Shown: in pieces, positions 8,251-17,219 of the stretch
How the letters are laid out: the number at the start of each line of letters is the position of its first letter
How positions within the stretch are numbered: the stretch's first letter is position 1
Assembly (NCBI RefSeq): GCF_014647675.1
Contig: NZ_BMPQ01000005.1
Coordinates: 179,340-243,339, forward strand
Direction of reading: 5' to 3'
DNA: 64,000 bases
From: Streptomyces flaveus
GTDB taxonomy: Bacteria > Actinomycetota > Actinomycetes > Streptomycetales > Streptomycetaceae
Program-made: the position numbers and the translations under genes
Notes under the pieces: generated by a model
Told to the model about the DNA's origin: nothing
The model's input: only the letters and a program-made list of their open reading frames with translations
Database searches by the model: none

Positions 8251-9003
8251 ATGCCCTCCTACGCCGGACCACCGACCTCCGCCGTGCGCGTGCCCGCGCC
8301 GATCGCCGAACTGGCCGGAGACCGGCCGCTGTTGCCCGTCTGGCAGAACCAGCTGGGCGGCCTGACCTTCCGTATCGGCGACGACCACGGTCAGGGGCAA
8401 CTGTTCGCCAAGTGGGCGCCGGCGGAGTCCGGCCTGGACCTGGGCGCCGAGGTGGAGCGGCTGCGCTGGGCCGGGGACTTCACGCCCGTACCTCGGGTCC
8501 GGGAGCACGGAGCCGATGAAGAGGGAGCCTGGCTCGTCACGTACGCACTGGCCGGCGAGAGTGCCGTCAGTCCCCGGTGGCAGGCGGATCCCGCCACGGC
8601 GGTACGTGCCCTGGGAACGGGGCTACGGGCCCTGCACGACCAACTGCCCGTGACCGACTGCCCGTTCAGCTGGTCGGTCGACCACCGTCTGGAACAGGCC
8701 CGGCGAGCAGGCATCAAGACACCCACGGCCCTGCCCGACCCGCCGCCGGTCGACCGCCTCGTCGTCTGCCACGGCGACCCCTGCGCCCCTAACACCCTGC
8801 TGCACGAGGACGGTTCCTGGTCCGCTCACGTGGACATGGGCACCCTGGGCCTCGCCGACCGCTGGGCCGACCTGGCCGTCGCCACCTGGAGCACCGAGTG
8901 GAACTACGGCCCGGGCTGGGACGACACCCTCCTCGACGCGTACGGCATCGCTCCGGACCCGGCGCGGACCGACTTCTACCGGCTTTTGTGGAGCGTTACG
9001 TGA
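8251..9003 (+). CDS. Aminoglycoside 3'-phosphotransferase-like (APH family)
   Basis: 250 residues from ATG 8251. The frame extends upstream to 8116, but that part is arginine-rich and shows no domain. Kinase-like APH fold: the nucleotide lysine is probably Lys54 (LFAKW). The catalytic loop is HGDPCAPN (His174, Asp176, Asn181) and the metal-binding aspartate is HVDMGTLG (Asp195). These match the APH(3') subfamily, which phosphorylates kanamycin-type drugs, although Streptomyces also has APH-fold enzymes for other small molecules. No antibiotic biosynthesis genes are nearby. It is convergent with the TerD gene, with only 50 bases between stops. Confidence 0.75.
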   Translation: MPSYAGPPTSAVRVPAPIAELAGDRPLLPVWQNQLGGLTFRIGDDHGQGQLFAKWAPAESGLDLGAEVERLRWAGDFTPVPRVREHGADEEGAWLVTYALAGESAVSPRWQADPATAVRALGTGLRALHDQLPVTDCPFSWSVDHRLEQARRAGIKTPTALPDPPPVDRLVVCHGDPCAPNTLLHEDGSWSAHVDMGTLGLADRWADLAVATWSTEWNYGPGWDDTLLDAYGIAPDPARTDFYRLLWSVT

Positions 9004-9053
9004 GCTTGTAGCCGGCAGGTGCTGATAGCCGGGGTGTGCTGGTAGCCGAGGGA

Positions 9054-10436
9054 TCAGCTCCTCTTGAACTCCACCGGGCCGCCGTTCATCTCGACAGCAC
9101 CGTCCAGGTGGAGGACCGGGCGGCGTTCCGTCATACGGCCGCCGTAGGCCTCGATGTGGTGGATGGCCGCACCGTCGGGGTCGGTGAAGTCGACGAGGGC
9201 GATGGCGACCCAATAACGCGTCTTGGCGTTCTCGAAGAGCGGCACGGTGACGGTGGAGCCACGGCCGTCCGTGACGACGACCTTCGCGCCGAAGCTGCGG
9301 AAGGAGCCGAATCCGTTGCTGACGGCGGAGTACGCGCAGAGCAGGACGTAGCCCTGCTCGTCGGGGCGGACGATGCGGACGGTTTCGCAGCCGGGTACGC
9401 GCGCATCGCCGTCCAGGCAGATGAAGGGCCGGTTCTTCACCGAGCCGAGGCGCTTGTAGTAGACGACACCGTGCGCCGTGTCCTTCCCCTGCCCCTTTCC
9501 CTTCGTCACCGTGTTCTTCGCACCGGCGGGCCCGTTCGCTTCGGGGCGGAACGGCTCTCCCTGCGGCACGTGACCGGACTTGACGAGGGTGCCCGGTGTC
9601 TTCACGCCCCGTACGGCCTTCGAAGCCGGTACGAACAGGGCGTACAGATCGAGGTCGGCGCCCCTTTTGCGCCGCTGCTCACTGCCCCCGTCCCACTCCA
9701 GCGACGCGGTGACGACCAGCTCACGGTCCCCCTTGTCCAGGCTGATCGAGGCCTGCCCGCCCTTGTCGAGGCTGATGGTGCCGAGCGGGGGCTTGACCAG
9801 GCTCGGGGCGGGAGCGGGAGCGGGAGCGGAGGTGGAGGCAGAGGCGGTCACCGGAGGAGCGGGCGTTGTGGCGTCGTACGAAAGTTCCTCGTCGGCGGCC
9901 TCGGGCTCCTCCACCTCGGGCTCCTCCACCCGTACGCCGTAGTCGGTGGCCAGGCCCGCGAGCCCTTCGGCGTACCCCTGACCGATGGCGCGGAGCTTCC
10001 ACGCCTCGCCCCGGCGGTAGATCTCCAGCAGAAGCACGGCCCGCTCGCCGTCGGTGAGGTCCGGAGGACGGAACTCGATGGGCTCGGCGCCGTCCTGGAC
10101 GGCACGCATCCGCACCTCCTTCACCTCGCGGAAGGTGCGCGCCACGTCGTCGGGATCGCAGCTGCCGACCAGCACGACCCGGTCCACGTCAGCAGGCAGG
10201 GCGGCCGGGTCCACCTCGATACGCTCCGGGCCACCGGCGTCGGCGGCGAGGTGACGCACCGCGCCCGCCTCGGCGGAGGGCTGGTTGTAGAAGACCATGT
10301 CGTCGTCGGACCTGACCTTGCCGTCCGCGCCGACCAGCAGTGCGCTGAGGTCGACCGGTTCCCCCACGCTGTGCAGTTCAGCGGTGACACGGCCCGCCCC
10401 CAGAGCTATGTTGCCGCCCTTGCCAAGCTCAGCCAT
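9054..10436 (-). CDS. TerD-family protein with two Ter domains
   Basis: 460 residues. Both halves resemble the calcium-binding TerD/CABP fold: an N-terminal domain (about 1-175) with DLSALLVGADGKVRSDDDMVFYNQP, and a C-terminal domain (about 225-460) with DLDLYALFV and RYWVAIALVDF. An acidic then Ala/Pro-rich linker separates them. Such proteins occur in tellurite-resistance and stress loci and in a phage-defence-like set of ter genes, but no terZABC partners are here. Actinobacteria often carry several isolated TerD paralogues with unclear roles. The ATG at 10436 is the first in the frame and starts with the family-typical lead (LGKGGNIAL). Confidence 0.8.
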   Translation of the reverse strand: MAELGKGGNIALGAGRVTAELHSVGEPVDLSALLVGADGKVRSDDDMVFYNQPSAEAGAVRHLAADAGGPERIEVDPAALPADVDRVVLVGSCDPDDVARTFREVKEVRMRAVQDGAEPIEFRPPDLTDGERAVLLLEIYRRGEAWKLRAIGQGYAEGLAGLATDYGVRVEEPEVEEPEAADEELSYDATTPAPPVTASASTSAPAPAPAPSLVKPPLGTISLDKGGQASISLDKGDRELVVTASLEWDGGSEQRRKRGADLDLYALFVPASKAVRGVKTPGTLVKSGHVPQGEPFRPEANGPAGAKNTVTKGKGQGKDTAHGVVYYKRLGSVKNRPFICLDGDARVPGCETVRIVRPDEQGYVLLCAYSAVSNGFGSFRSFGAKVVVTDGRGSTVTVPLFENAKTRYWVAIALVDFTDPDGAAIHHIEAYGGRMTERRPVLHLDGAVEMNGGPVEFKRS

Positions 10437-10598
10437 GCCACCTCACTTGTGTTGTGCCCCACCCGACTCACGGTCCGGCCACCTTGCCACACGGCACCAT
10501 GGGAGAGGAGCGCCCCGGCACAAACCATGGGCCCAGAAAGGAGGCACGGCCTCGTCGTCGCGGAAGCTCCAGCAGGCTCCCGGCAGGCCCCCGGTAAC

Positions 10599-10630
10599 GG
10601 GTCCAGAACCTGGGGGAAGGTTCCGGACCC
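10599..10630. terminator. Hairpin after the dioxygenase gene
   Basis: The arms GGGTCCAGAACC (10599-10610) and GGTTCCGGACCC (10619-10630) pair with one mismatch around an 8-base loop. It lies 24 bases past the stop of the minus-strand dioxygenase gene. Confidence 0.7.
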
Positions 10631-10653
10631 GCGGCGAGCGAGCCGTACGTCCG

Positions 10654-11649
10654 TCAGCTCGCCGAAGCGGACGCCGACGCCCCCGGCTGGACCGAGTCGC
10701 CCGTGCCCGTGTTCGTCGCCTCCGGGTCCACGCCCACCGTGATGGAGCCGACGACGCCCTTGGCGATGTCGCCCTTCTTGTACTTCAGCTTGAGCAGACC
10801 GCCCGTGGTGCCGCTCTGGTCGTAGATCGTGTCCTCTTCGAGCGTGGTGCGCTCCGTCGTCGACGTCGAGTACGGCTCGACCTCGGCGGAGGCGAGCACG
10901 GACTTCTCGTCGAAGAAGAACTGACCGGTGTGGCAGGTGTTGCCGCCCTCGTAACCGGCGTCGGTCCACTCGCCGCCCACGTGCACCTTGGTGTGGATGT
11001 GGACACAGCGACCCCGGTACCAGCCCGGGAAGATCGTCTTGAAGGTGACGAAGCCCTGCTTGTCCGTCCGCCAGGTGCCGCGCAGATAGCGCTCGTCGTC
11101 GGTGGGCTCCTCGTGCACGCCACCGCCGCCACCGCCGCCCTCCGGCGGGGAGCCCGTCGGCGTACCGGACGGGACGTCGGAGGGGGTGCCGCTGGGCGGC
11201 GTACCGCCGCCACCGCCACCGCCACCGCCACCGGTGGAGGCGTCCTCGTAACCGGAGTAGATGCCCAGCGCGTCGCAGTGCCAGATGTCGACGGCCGCGT
11301 TCCGGATCGGCTTGCAGCTCTCGGAGTCGATCACCTTGATGCGGAGGGTCATCGGGATGCCCTCCTTGTCCTCGGTGATGTCGCGGCGGATCTTGTCCGC
11401 GTCGATGTAGTACGGGCCCTCGGTGGTCTCGGAGGTGAGCTTGTAGCACTCCTCCGCGGCACTGCCGGCGGCCTTCGCGGTGGCAGCCTTGCCCGTGCCG
11501 GTCGTCTGGCCCGCGTTAGCGGTCGCGGCGATACCACCGCCGACACCCACCGCGGCCACCGCCGCACCACCCGCCACGATGACCTTGCGTCGCGTCAAGT
11601 TCCGTTTGTGCTTTGGCTGTTGAGTCTTGTGAGGCTCGGTCCCAGTCAT
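10654..11649 (-). CDS. Secreted intradiol ring-cleavage dioxygenase
   Basis: 331 residues from ATG 11649. A twin-arginine type signal (NLTRRKVIVAGGAAVAAVG) points to export in folded form. The non-heme iron ligands of the intradiol family are visible: Tyr in EGPYYIDAD and in PGWYRGRC, and two His in CVHIHTKVH. These enzymes open catechol-type rings between the hydroxyls. An insertion of about 45 residues rich in Gly, Pro, Ser and Thr, with runs of seven and ten glycines, sits inside the catalytic domain after ALGIYSGYEDA. Exported dioxygenases of this kind are common in lignin-decomposing actinomycetes. It stands alone. Confidence 0.85.
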   Translation of the reverse strand: MTGTEPHKTQQPKHKRNLTRRKVIVAGGAAVAAVGVGGGIAATANAGQTTGTGKAATAKAAGSAAEECYKLTSETTEGPYYIDADKIRRDITEDKEGIPMTLRIKVIDSESCKPIRNAAVDIWHCDALGIYSGYEDASTGGGGGGGGGGTPPSGTPSDVPSGTPTGSPPEGGGGGGGVHEEPTDDERYLRGTWRTDKQGFVTFKTIFPGWYRGRCVHIHTKVHVGGEWTDAGYEGGNTCHTGQFFFDEKSVLASAEVEPYSTSTTERTTLEEDTIYDQSGTTGGLLKLKYKKGDIAKGVVGSITVGVDPEATNTGTGDSVQPGASASASAS

Positions 11650-11721
11650 GGGCAGGACGTTAGGGACGGCGCCTGTCAGCAACATGGGTACGGACTGTGC
11701 GATTCCACGGGACTCTCACAG

Positions 11722-11753
11722 GTTGCCCGGAACCGGCATCGGTTCCGGGCAAC
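11722..11753. terminator. Perfect 13-bp hairpin downstream of aspS
   Basis: The arms 11722-11734 and 11741-11753 (GTTGCCCGGAACC and its complement) flank a 6-base loop. It follows a second, longer hairpin at 11757-11798, which belongs to a dispersed repeat. Together they close the aspS transcript on the minus strand. Confidence 0.65.
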
Positions 11754-11756
11754 ACC

Positions 11757-11833
11757 GCGCCCCTGAAAGGAGGCCGCAGGCCTTCCTTTCAGGGGCGCGG
11801 GGAACTGCGCGACCAGCCACGACGTACCCGCAG
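11757..11833 (+). repeat. Dispersed Streptomyces intergenic repeat, copy A
   Basis: A 15-bp perfect stem (11757-11771 with 11784-11798) holds GGCCGCAGGCC in its loop region. It is followed by GGGAACTGCGCGACCAGCCA and ends in CCCGCAG. The same composite sequence occurs near 18004-18064 and 59541-59635, and inverted near 17783-17814. The stem probably works as the aspS terminator. Confidence 0.8.
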
Positions 11834-11858
11834 CCGAATAACTGCACCTCCAGCGGAG

Positions 11859-13622
11859 CTACTTCGGCTGCGGCTTCTGCACCGAAAGGTGCAGCTCCCG
11901 CAGCCGCGCAGACTCCAGCTCCGTCGGCGCACCCATCATCAGGTCCTGCGCGTTGCCGTTGAGCGGGAAGGCGATCGTCTCCCGGATGTTGGGCTCGTCG
12001 GCCAGGAGCATCACGATCCGGTCGACGCCCGGCGCGATGCCGCCGTGCGGAGGGGCGCCGAAGCGGAACGCGCGGAGCATGCCCGCGAACTCACGCTCGA
12101 CGGTCTCCGCCTCGTAGCCCGCGATACCGAAGGCCTTCAGCATGATGTCCGGCTCGTGGTTCCGGATCGCGCCGGAGGACAGCTCGACGCCGTTGCAGAC
12201 GATGTCGTACTGCCAGGCCAGGATGTCGAGGGGGTCCTGCGTCTCCAGGGCTTCCATTCCGCCCTGCGGCATCGAGAAGGGGTTGTGGGAGAAGTCGATC
12301 TTTCCCGTCTCCTCGTCCTTCTCGAACATCGGGAAGTCCACGACCCAGCAGAAGCGGAAGACACCCTCCTCGAAGTGGCCCGCGCGACGAGCGGCTTCCA
12401 CCCGCACCGCGCCCATGATCTTCGAGACCTCGTCGAACTCGCCCGCGCCGAAGAACACCGCGTGACCGGCGGCGAGAGACAGCCGCTTCGTCAGCTCCGC
12501 GACGTTCTCCTCCGTCAGGAACTTCGCGATCGGGCCGGTGAGCGAGCCGTCCTCGGCGACCCGCACCCACGCCAGGCCCTTCGCGCCCTGCGAGACGGCG
12601 TAGTCACCGAGCTGGTCGAAGAACTTACGGGGCTGCGAGGACACGTCCGGCACCGGCAGCGCCCGTACGTGCTTGCCCGCGAAGGCCTTGAACTCCGAGC
12701 CCTCGAAGATGTCGGTGATGTCGGCCAGCTCCAGCTGGGCCCGCAGGTCCGGCTTGTCGGAGCCGTACTTCAGCATCGCCTCACGGAACGGGATCCGCGG
12801 GAAGGGGGAGGTGACATGGCGGCCGTTGCCGAACTCCTCGAACAGCTCCGTCATCAGCTGCTCGATCGGCTGGAACACGTCCTCCTGCTCGACGAAGGAC
12901 ATCTCCACGTCGAGCTGGTAGAACTCGCCCGGCGAACGGTCCGCGCGCGCGTCCTCGTCGCGGAAACAGGGCGCGATCTGGAAGTAGCGGTCGAAGCCGG
13001 AGATCATCAGCAGCTGCTTGAACTGCTGCGGGGCCTGCGGAAGGGCGTAGAACCTGCCCGGGTGCAGACGGGACGGGACGACGAAGTCGCGGGCGCCCTC
13101 CGGCGAGGTGGCCGTCAGGATCGGGGTCGCCAGCTCGTTGAAGCCGAGCGTCGTCATCTTGTTGCGGATCGCGGAGATGACCGCCGTACGCAGCATGATG
13201 TTGCGGTGCATACGCTCGCGGCGCAGGTCCAGGAAGCGGTACTCCAGGCGCCGCTCCTCGTTCACACCGTCCTCGGTGTTGATCGTGAAGGGCAGCGGGG
13301 CAGCGGCACCGAGCAGCTCGACCTCGCTCACCTCGACCTCGACCTCACCGGTCGGCAGATCCGGGTTGATGTTCTCGGCGCCGCGCGAGACGACCTTGCC
13401 GTCGACGCGGACGGTCGACTCCTTGGAGAGCTTGTCCAGCGCCTCGTACGCGGCCGTGCCGGGGCGGGCGACCAGCTGTGTGATGCCGTAGTGATCACGC
13501 AGATCGATGAAGAGGATGCCGCCCAGGTCGCGCCGATTGTGCAGCCAGCCGCTCAGCCGGACGTCGCTGCCGACGTCAGAGGCGCGGAGCTCGCCGCAGG
13601 TGTGGGACCTGTACCGATGCAT
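11859..13622 (-). CDS. aspS: Aspartyl-tRNA synthetase
   Basis: 587 residues, normal for the long bacterial AspRS type. It has an N-terminal OB-fold anticodon-binding domain (about 1-110), a class II catalytic core split by the bacterial GAD insertion (about 290-410) and the C-terminal core. Class II motifs are visible: motif 2 [10 protein letters not shown] and motif 3 [13 protein letters not shown]. It charges tRNA-Asp in translation. In actinobacteria lacking AsnRS the enzyme may also misacylate tRNA-Asn for amidation by GatCAB; the window does not show which. ATG 13622 is preceded by a 244-base gap that contains a parS site at 13694-13721. Confidence 0.97.
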   Translation of the reverse strand: MHRYRSHTCGELRASDVGSDVRLSGWLHNRRDLGGILFIDLRDHYGITQLVARPGTAAYEALDKLSKESTVRVDGKVVSRGAENINPDLPTGEVEVEVSEVELLGAAAPLPFTINTEDGVNEERRLEYRFLDLRRERMHRNIMLRTAVISAIRNKMTTLGFNELATPILTATSPEGARDFVVPSRLHPGRFYALPQAPQQFKQLLMISGFDRYFQIAPCFRDEDARADRSPGEFYQLDVEMSFVEQEDVFQPIEQLMTELFEEFGNGRHVTSPFPRIPFREAMLKYGSDKPDLRAQLELADITDIFEGSEFKAFAGKHVRALPVPDVSSQPRKFFDQLGDYAVSQGAKGLAWVRVAEDGSLTGPIAKFLTEENVAELTKRLSLAAGHAVFFGAGEFDEVSKIMGAVRVEAARRAGHFEEGVFRFCWVVDFPMFEKDEETGKIDFSHNPFSMPQGGMEALETQDPLDILAWQYDIVCNGVELSSGAIRNHEPDIMLKAFGIAGYEAETVEREFAGMLRAFRFGAPPHGGIAPGVDRIVMLLADEPNIRETIAFPLNGNAQDLMMGAPTELESARLRELHLSVQKPQPK

Positions 13623-13693
13623 CGTCGTTCATCCAGTCTTCGCGGATCGGGGTCTGTGTGTCACGGCCTGTATGTCACGGCCCGTGTTGTCAC

Positions 13694-13721
13694 GGTCTGT
13701 GTTTCACGTGAAACACAGACC
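13694..13721. other. parS centromere site within a 28-bp palindrome
   Basis: The 14-mer GTTTCACGTGAAAC (13701-13714) equals the Streptomyces ParB-binding parS consensus. Here it is extended to a perfect 28-base palindrome by GGTCTGT/ACAGACC arms. It lies between the divergent aspS and phosphatase genes. ParB spreads from such sites, which cluster around oriC in Streptomyces. Confidence 0.9.
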
Positions 13722-13866
13722 CAAGCGTACCGGGGAGCCCAAGCCCGCCTCCCCACCATTACGAGCGGGTCACGACCATCACGGGCCGGTCACGGTCCAC
13801 CTCTCTGAAGGGTGGCCTTTCTCCCTTTGGTGGCTTCTCACGATCACCTCTTCCTACAGTGTCCCA

Positions 13867-16041
13867 ATGCGCACTGGTGAGCCCCTGCCCGCCGTGGGGG
13901 ACGTCCTGGCCACCCTCGCGACCGGCCTGTGGCGTTGGGACAACGCGGCCGAACTGGTCACTCTGGATGCCGAGGCCGCACGGATGCTCGGACTTCCCGC
14001 CGAGCCGATAACGCTCACGGAGGCCGGCGCCCGCGCCCGCTTCCACCCCGTCGACTGGAACGAGGTCGGACCGGTCGTCCAGCTCGCCGCCTCCGAGGGC
14101 ACCATCGCCGAACTCCGGATGCGGGTCATGGACGGGCAGGGGCGCGTACTGCGTACGGTGCGCAGCCGCTCCAAGCCGTCGTACAACCCTGAATCGCACT
14201 CCTACCAGCTGGTCGGCACCCTTCAGGAGGTGTCGGAGCCACCGCCGGGTGCCGCCGCGCGCACGCCCGTCACCGGCGACTGGCGCCGCTCCCGCGAGGC
14301 GTTCCTGCTGGACGCCGGGCGCGCACTGGCCGAGGCACGGTCCACGGCGGAGGTGCTGCGGGTCGCGGCCGGCCTGTCGATGCCCGGGTTCTCACCGGAC
14401 GGACTGGCCGTCTACGGCACGCAGGGCGACCGGCTGACGCTCATCGGCCATCACGGGCACCACTCCGACGACGAGGGCCCGTTCTCCGCGATGTCCATGG
14501 AGACGGACCATCCGGCCGCGGAAGTCGTACGCACCGGCCGTGCCGTCTATCTCTCCTCCCCGAAGGACTACCGGAAACGCTTCCCCGCCTCCTGGCCGTT
14601 CACCCGGGGCTTCGGACGGCAGTCGTGGGCGTTTCTGCCACTCGTCGTCGCGGGCCGCACGATGGGCGCCTGGATGGCGGCCTTCACCTACCGCGTCTCC
14701 TTCACGCCCGACGAACGCTCCGTCCTCACCACCGTGGCCCGCATGCTCGCGCAGGCCCTCTCGCGCGCCGGTGTCGCCGAATCCGAGCGCGAGCTGACCG
14801 ACGGCCTCCAGCGCTCGATGCTGCCCAACCTGGGGCCGCAGATCCCGGGCATGAGCGTGGCCGCGCGGTACGTACCCACCGGCGGCGGGCTCCAGGTCGG
14901 CGGCGACTGGTACGACATGATCCCGCTCCCCGGAGGCACCTCCCCGGCCAAGCCCGGGGGAGGCAGATTCGCCCTCGTCATCGGCGACGTCCAGGGCCAT
15001 GACGTACGCGCCGCCGGGTTGATGGGCCAGCTGCGGATCGCGCTCAGGGCGTACGCCTCCGAAGGGCACCGCCCCGACGCCGTACTGTCGCGCGCCTCGC
15101 GGTTCCTGTACGGGATGACGTCCGACGAGGAAGCCGCCGATCTGCGCTTCGCGACCTGCCTGTACGTGGAGGTCGACCCCGCGACCGGCGTACTGGACAT
15201 CGCCCGCGCCGGGCACCCGGACCCGGCGATCCGGATGGCCGACGGGACCGTGCTGACCCGGCCGACCGCGGGCGGACTGCCGCTCGGCATCGACCCGGAC
15301 GCGGACTATCCGACGACCCGGCTCGCCCTGGAACCCGGCGAGACCATGCTGATCTGCACGGACGGGCTCATAGAGACCGGCGGGCACGACCTCGACACCG
15401 GCTGGCTCAGGATCCGCAAGATCCTGGAGAGCCACGACGGCGAGCAGAGCGACCTGGAAGCGCTGGCCGACGCACTGGTCCAGGCCGTGCACGGGCCCTC
15501 CTCGCACCACACGACCGGGCCGCTCGTGGACCGCCGCGAGGACGACATCGCCGTCCTGCTGCTGTGCCGGCAGGGGGAGGGCTGCGGCTGCGGCGACCAG
15601 CCGGCGGCACGGACGTCCGTACGCCGCACCGTGCTGACCGTCGCACAGGACGAGCCCGAGCGGGTCGCGGACACCCGCCAGCAGCTGAGAGAGCTGCTGC
15701 ACGACTGGGCCTCCGAGGACCAGGTCGACTCGGCGGTGCTGCTGGCCTCGGAGATGGTCACGAACGTACTCGTGCACACGGACGCCGACGCGCTGCTCGT
15801 CGCCGAGATGACGGGCGAGGCGGGCTCCCGCCGGATCCGGGTCGAGGTCACCGACCGCAGCGATGCCCTGCCCCACAAGCGTCAGCCCGGAGAACTGGCG
15901 TCCTCCGGGCGGGGCCTGATGCTCATGGAGCTGCTCTCGGACGCCTGGGGAGTGGACCCGCGGGGCGAGGGCAAGAGCATCTGGTTCGAGCTCTACGAAC
16001 CGGACGGCGCCGGGGAGCCCGGGACGATCACCGGTACGTGA
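13867..16041 (+). CDS. PAS-GAF-SpoIIE phosphatase with C-terminal anti-sigma-type ATPase domain
   Basis: 724 residues from ATG 13867. Domains in order: PAS-like sensor (about 10-120), GAF (about 140-310), PP2C/SpoIIE serine phosphatase (about 330-560) with metal-site motifs GGDWYDM and VIGDVQGHD, then a histidine-kinase-like ATPase of the RsbW type (about 590-715) with VTNVLVH and SGRGLMLMELLSDAWGV. The fusion pairs a phosphatase that reactivates anti-anti-sigma factors with a kinase that inactivates them, typical of Streptomyces partner-switching control. A TACAGT element 7 bases before the ATG could be a -10 box, giving a nearly leaderless mRNA. No sigma or anti-sigma gene is adjacent. Confidence 0.88.
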   Translation: MRTGEPLPAVGDVLATLATGLWRWDNAAELVTLDAEAARMLGLPAEPITLTEAGARARFHPVDWNEVGPVVQLAASEGTIAELRMRVMDGQGRVLRTVRSRSKPSYNPESHSYQLVGTLQEVSEPPPGAAARTPVTGDWRRSREAFLLDAGRALAEARSTAEVLRVAAGLSMPGFSPDGLAVYGTQGDRLTLIGHHGHHSDDEGPFSAMSMETDHPAAEVVRTGRAVYLSSPKDYRKRFPASWPFTRGFGRQSWAFLPLVVAGRTMGAWMAAFTYRVSFTPDERSVLTTVARMLAQALSRAGVAESERELTDGLQRSMLPNLGPQIPGMSVAARYVPTGGGLQVGGDWYDMIPLPGGTSPAKPGGGRFALVIGDVQGHDVRAAGLMGQLRIALRAYASEGHRPDAVLSRASRFLYGMTSDEEAADLRFATCLYVEVDPATGVLDIARAGHPDPAIRMADGTVLTRPTAGGLPLGIDPDADYPTTRLALEPGETMLICTDGLIETGGHDLDTGWLRIRKILESHDGEQSDLEALADALVQAVHGPSSHHTTGPLVDRREDDIAVLLLCRQGEGCGCGDQPAARTSVRRTVLTVAQDEPERVADTRQQLRELLHDWASEDQVDSAVLLASEMVTNVLVHTDADALLVAEMTGEAGSRRIRVEVTDRSDALPHKRQPGELASSGRGLMLMELLSDAWGVDPRGEGKSIWFELYEPDGAGEPGTITGT

Positions 16042-16308
16042 TCACAGGTACTGGCCGTCGTCGGCGCCTGTCGCCGACACCGGCCGCACCTTGACCGCGA
16101 CGACGTTGGAACAGTTGACCAGAACGGTCCCACTGTCGACGCCGTCCCGGCCGTTCAGCTCGAAGCGCAGGGTGCGCCCCTGCTCGAGCGCCTCGGTGAC
16201 GCTGTCCTCCGCCGACTCCAGCGACTCGAAGTCACGGCTCCTGACGGCCAGCGGCTCCCCGACGACGGGATGGAACACGAGGTGGAACTCCGGATTCTCC
16301 TGTGCCAT
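16042..16308 (-). CDS. Conserved 88-aa actinobacterial protein of unknown function
   Basis: 88 residues starting MAQENPEFHLVFHPVVGE. It is mixed alpha/beta with a strand-rich C-terminus (TVLVNCSNVVAVKVRPV). I do not recognise a catalytic motif or membrane segment. Its stop codon abuts the stop of the convergent phosphatase gene with no gap. Upstream lies the broken pirin gene on the same strand, 26 bases away, so the two were probably co-transcribed. Confidence 0.7.
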   Translation of the reverse strand: MAQENPEFHLVFHPVVGEPLAVRSRDFESLESAEDSVTEALEQGRTLRFELNGRDGVDSGTVLVNCSNVVAVKVRPVSATGADDGQYL

Positions 16309-16334
16309 GCCCGTCGTCCTTCCGTTCCGTACTG

Positions 16335-17112
16335 TCAGAGACCGCCCTCGGCCATCCCGTGCACGGCCGGAATCGTACCCAGCCGCCCCTTCTGGAAGTC
16401 CTCGAACGCCTGCTGCAGCTCCTCGCGGGTGTTCATCACGAAGGGCCCGTAGTGCGCCATCGGCTCACGGATCGGCTGCCCGCCAAGGAGGACGACCTCG
16501 AGGTCCGGCGTGTGGGAGTCCTGCTTCTCGTCCGCGTGGACGGTCAGCGATCCGCCGGCGCCGAAGACGGCCGTCTGGCCCAAGTGGATCGGACGGCGCT
16601 CGGCACCGACCGAGCCCTTGCCCGCCAGCACATACGCCAGCCCGTTGAAGTCCTCGCGCCACGGAAGAGTGAGTTCCGCACCCGGCGCGAGGGTCGCGTG
16701 GACCATCGTGATGGGGGTGTGCGTGATGCCGGGGCCGGCGTGACCGTCCAGCTCGCCCGCGATGACGCGCAGCAGCGCGCCTCCGTCGGGAGTGGTGAGC
16801 AGCTGGACGTTGCCGCCGCGGATGTCCTGGTAGCGCGGCGCCATCATCTTGTCCTTGGCCGGGAGGTTCACCCACAGCTGCAGGCCGTGGAAGAGACCGC
16901 CGGACATGACCAGCGACTCCGGCGGCGCCTCGATGTGGAGCAGGCCCGAACCGGCCGTCATCCACTGGGTGTCGCCGTTGGTGATGGTGCCGCCACCACC
17001 GTTGGAGTCCTGGTGGTCGAAGATCCCGTCGATGATGTACGTGACGGTCTCGAAGCCTCTGTGCGGATGCCACGGGGTCCCTTTCCGCCACGGCCTCGGC
17101 CGGCGCCACCAC
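16335..17112 (-). pseudogene. Pirin family gene, broken by an N-terminal deletion and frameshift
   Basis: The C-terminal ~250 codons match actinobacterial pirin: WHPHRGFETVTYIIDGIFDH carries two iron ligands, LLHIEAP the other two, and the gene ends MAEGGL. The usual N-terminus (about 50 residues covering the first strands and the MMDQMGE region) is missing. A good ribosome site (AAGGAGGT) with GTG 17112/17109 opens a frame (VVAPAEAVAE) that resembles the pirin N-terminal lead but is out of phase with the rest. Phases change near 17075, where KGTPWHP begins. The only ATG in the main frame (16961) would lose the HPH ligands. Pirins are non-heme iron cupins, some with quercetinase activity; this one is probably inactive. 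Confidence 0.7.
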
Positions 17113-17174
17113 AGTACCTCCTTGTGTTCCGAGATTAGTTGATTCTTGAACTTCCTGCTACCCAGAACAGAGAA

Positions 17175-17200
17175 CGCCCGGAGGGAATTCCCTCCGGGCG
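17175..17200. terminator. Terminator hairpin after the SseB-like gene
   Basis: A perfect 26-base palindrome: 11-bp arms CGCCCGGAGGG/CCCTCCGGGCG with an AATT loop. It lies 20 bases after the minus-strand stop and is followed there by a T-rich stretch. Confidence 0.85.
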
Positions 17201-17219
17201 CGCACGGTGTCGGGGCACG

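Noticed and set aside
8251..9003. Resistance cassette carried by a mobile element
   Set aside because: No transposase, integrase or inverted repeats are nearby, and the base composition equals its neighbours.
9054..10436. A tellurite-resistance or ter defence operon
   Set aside because: Only one TerD-type gene is present; TerC, TerB and TerZ-type partners are absent.
11697..13808. Long plus-strand open frame opposite aspS
   Set aside because: Antisense shadow of a clear aspartyl-tRNA synthetase; no ribosome site and Arg/Val/Asp-rich translation.
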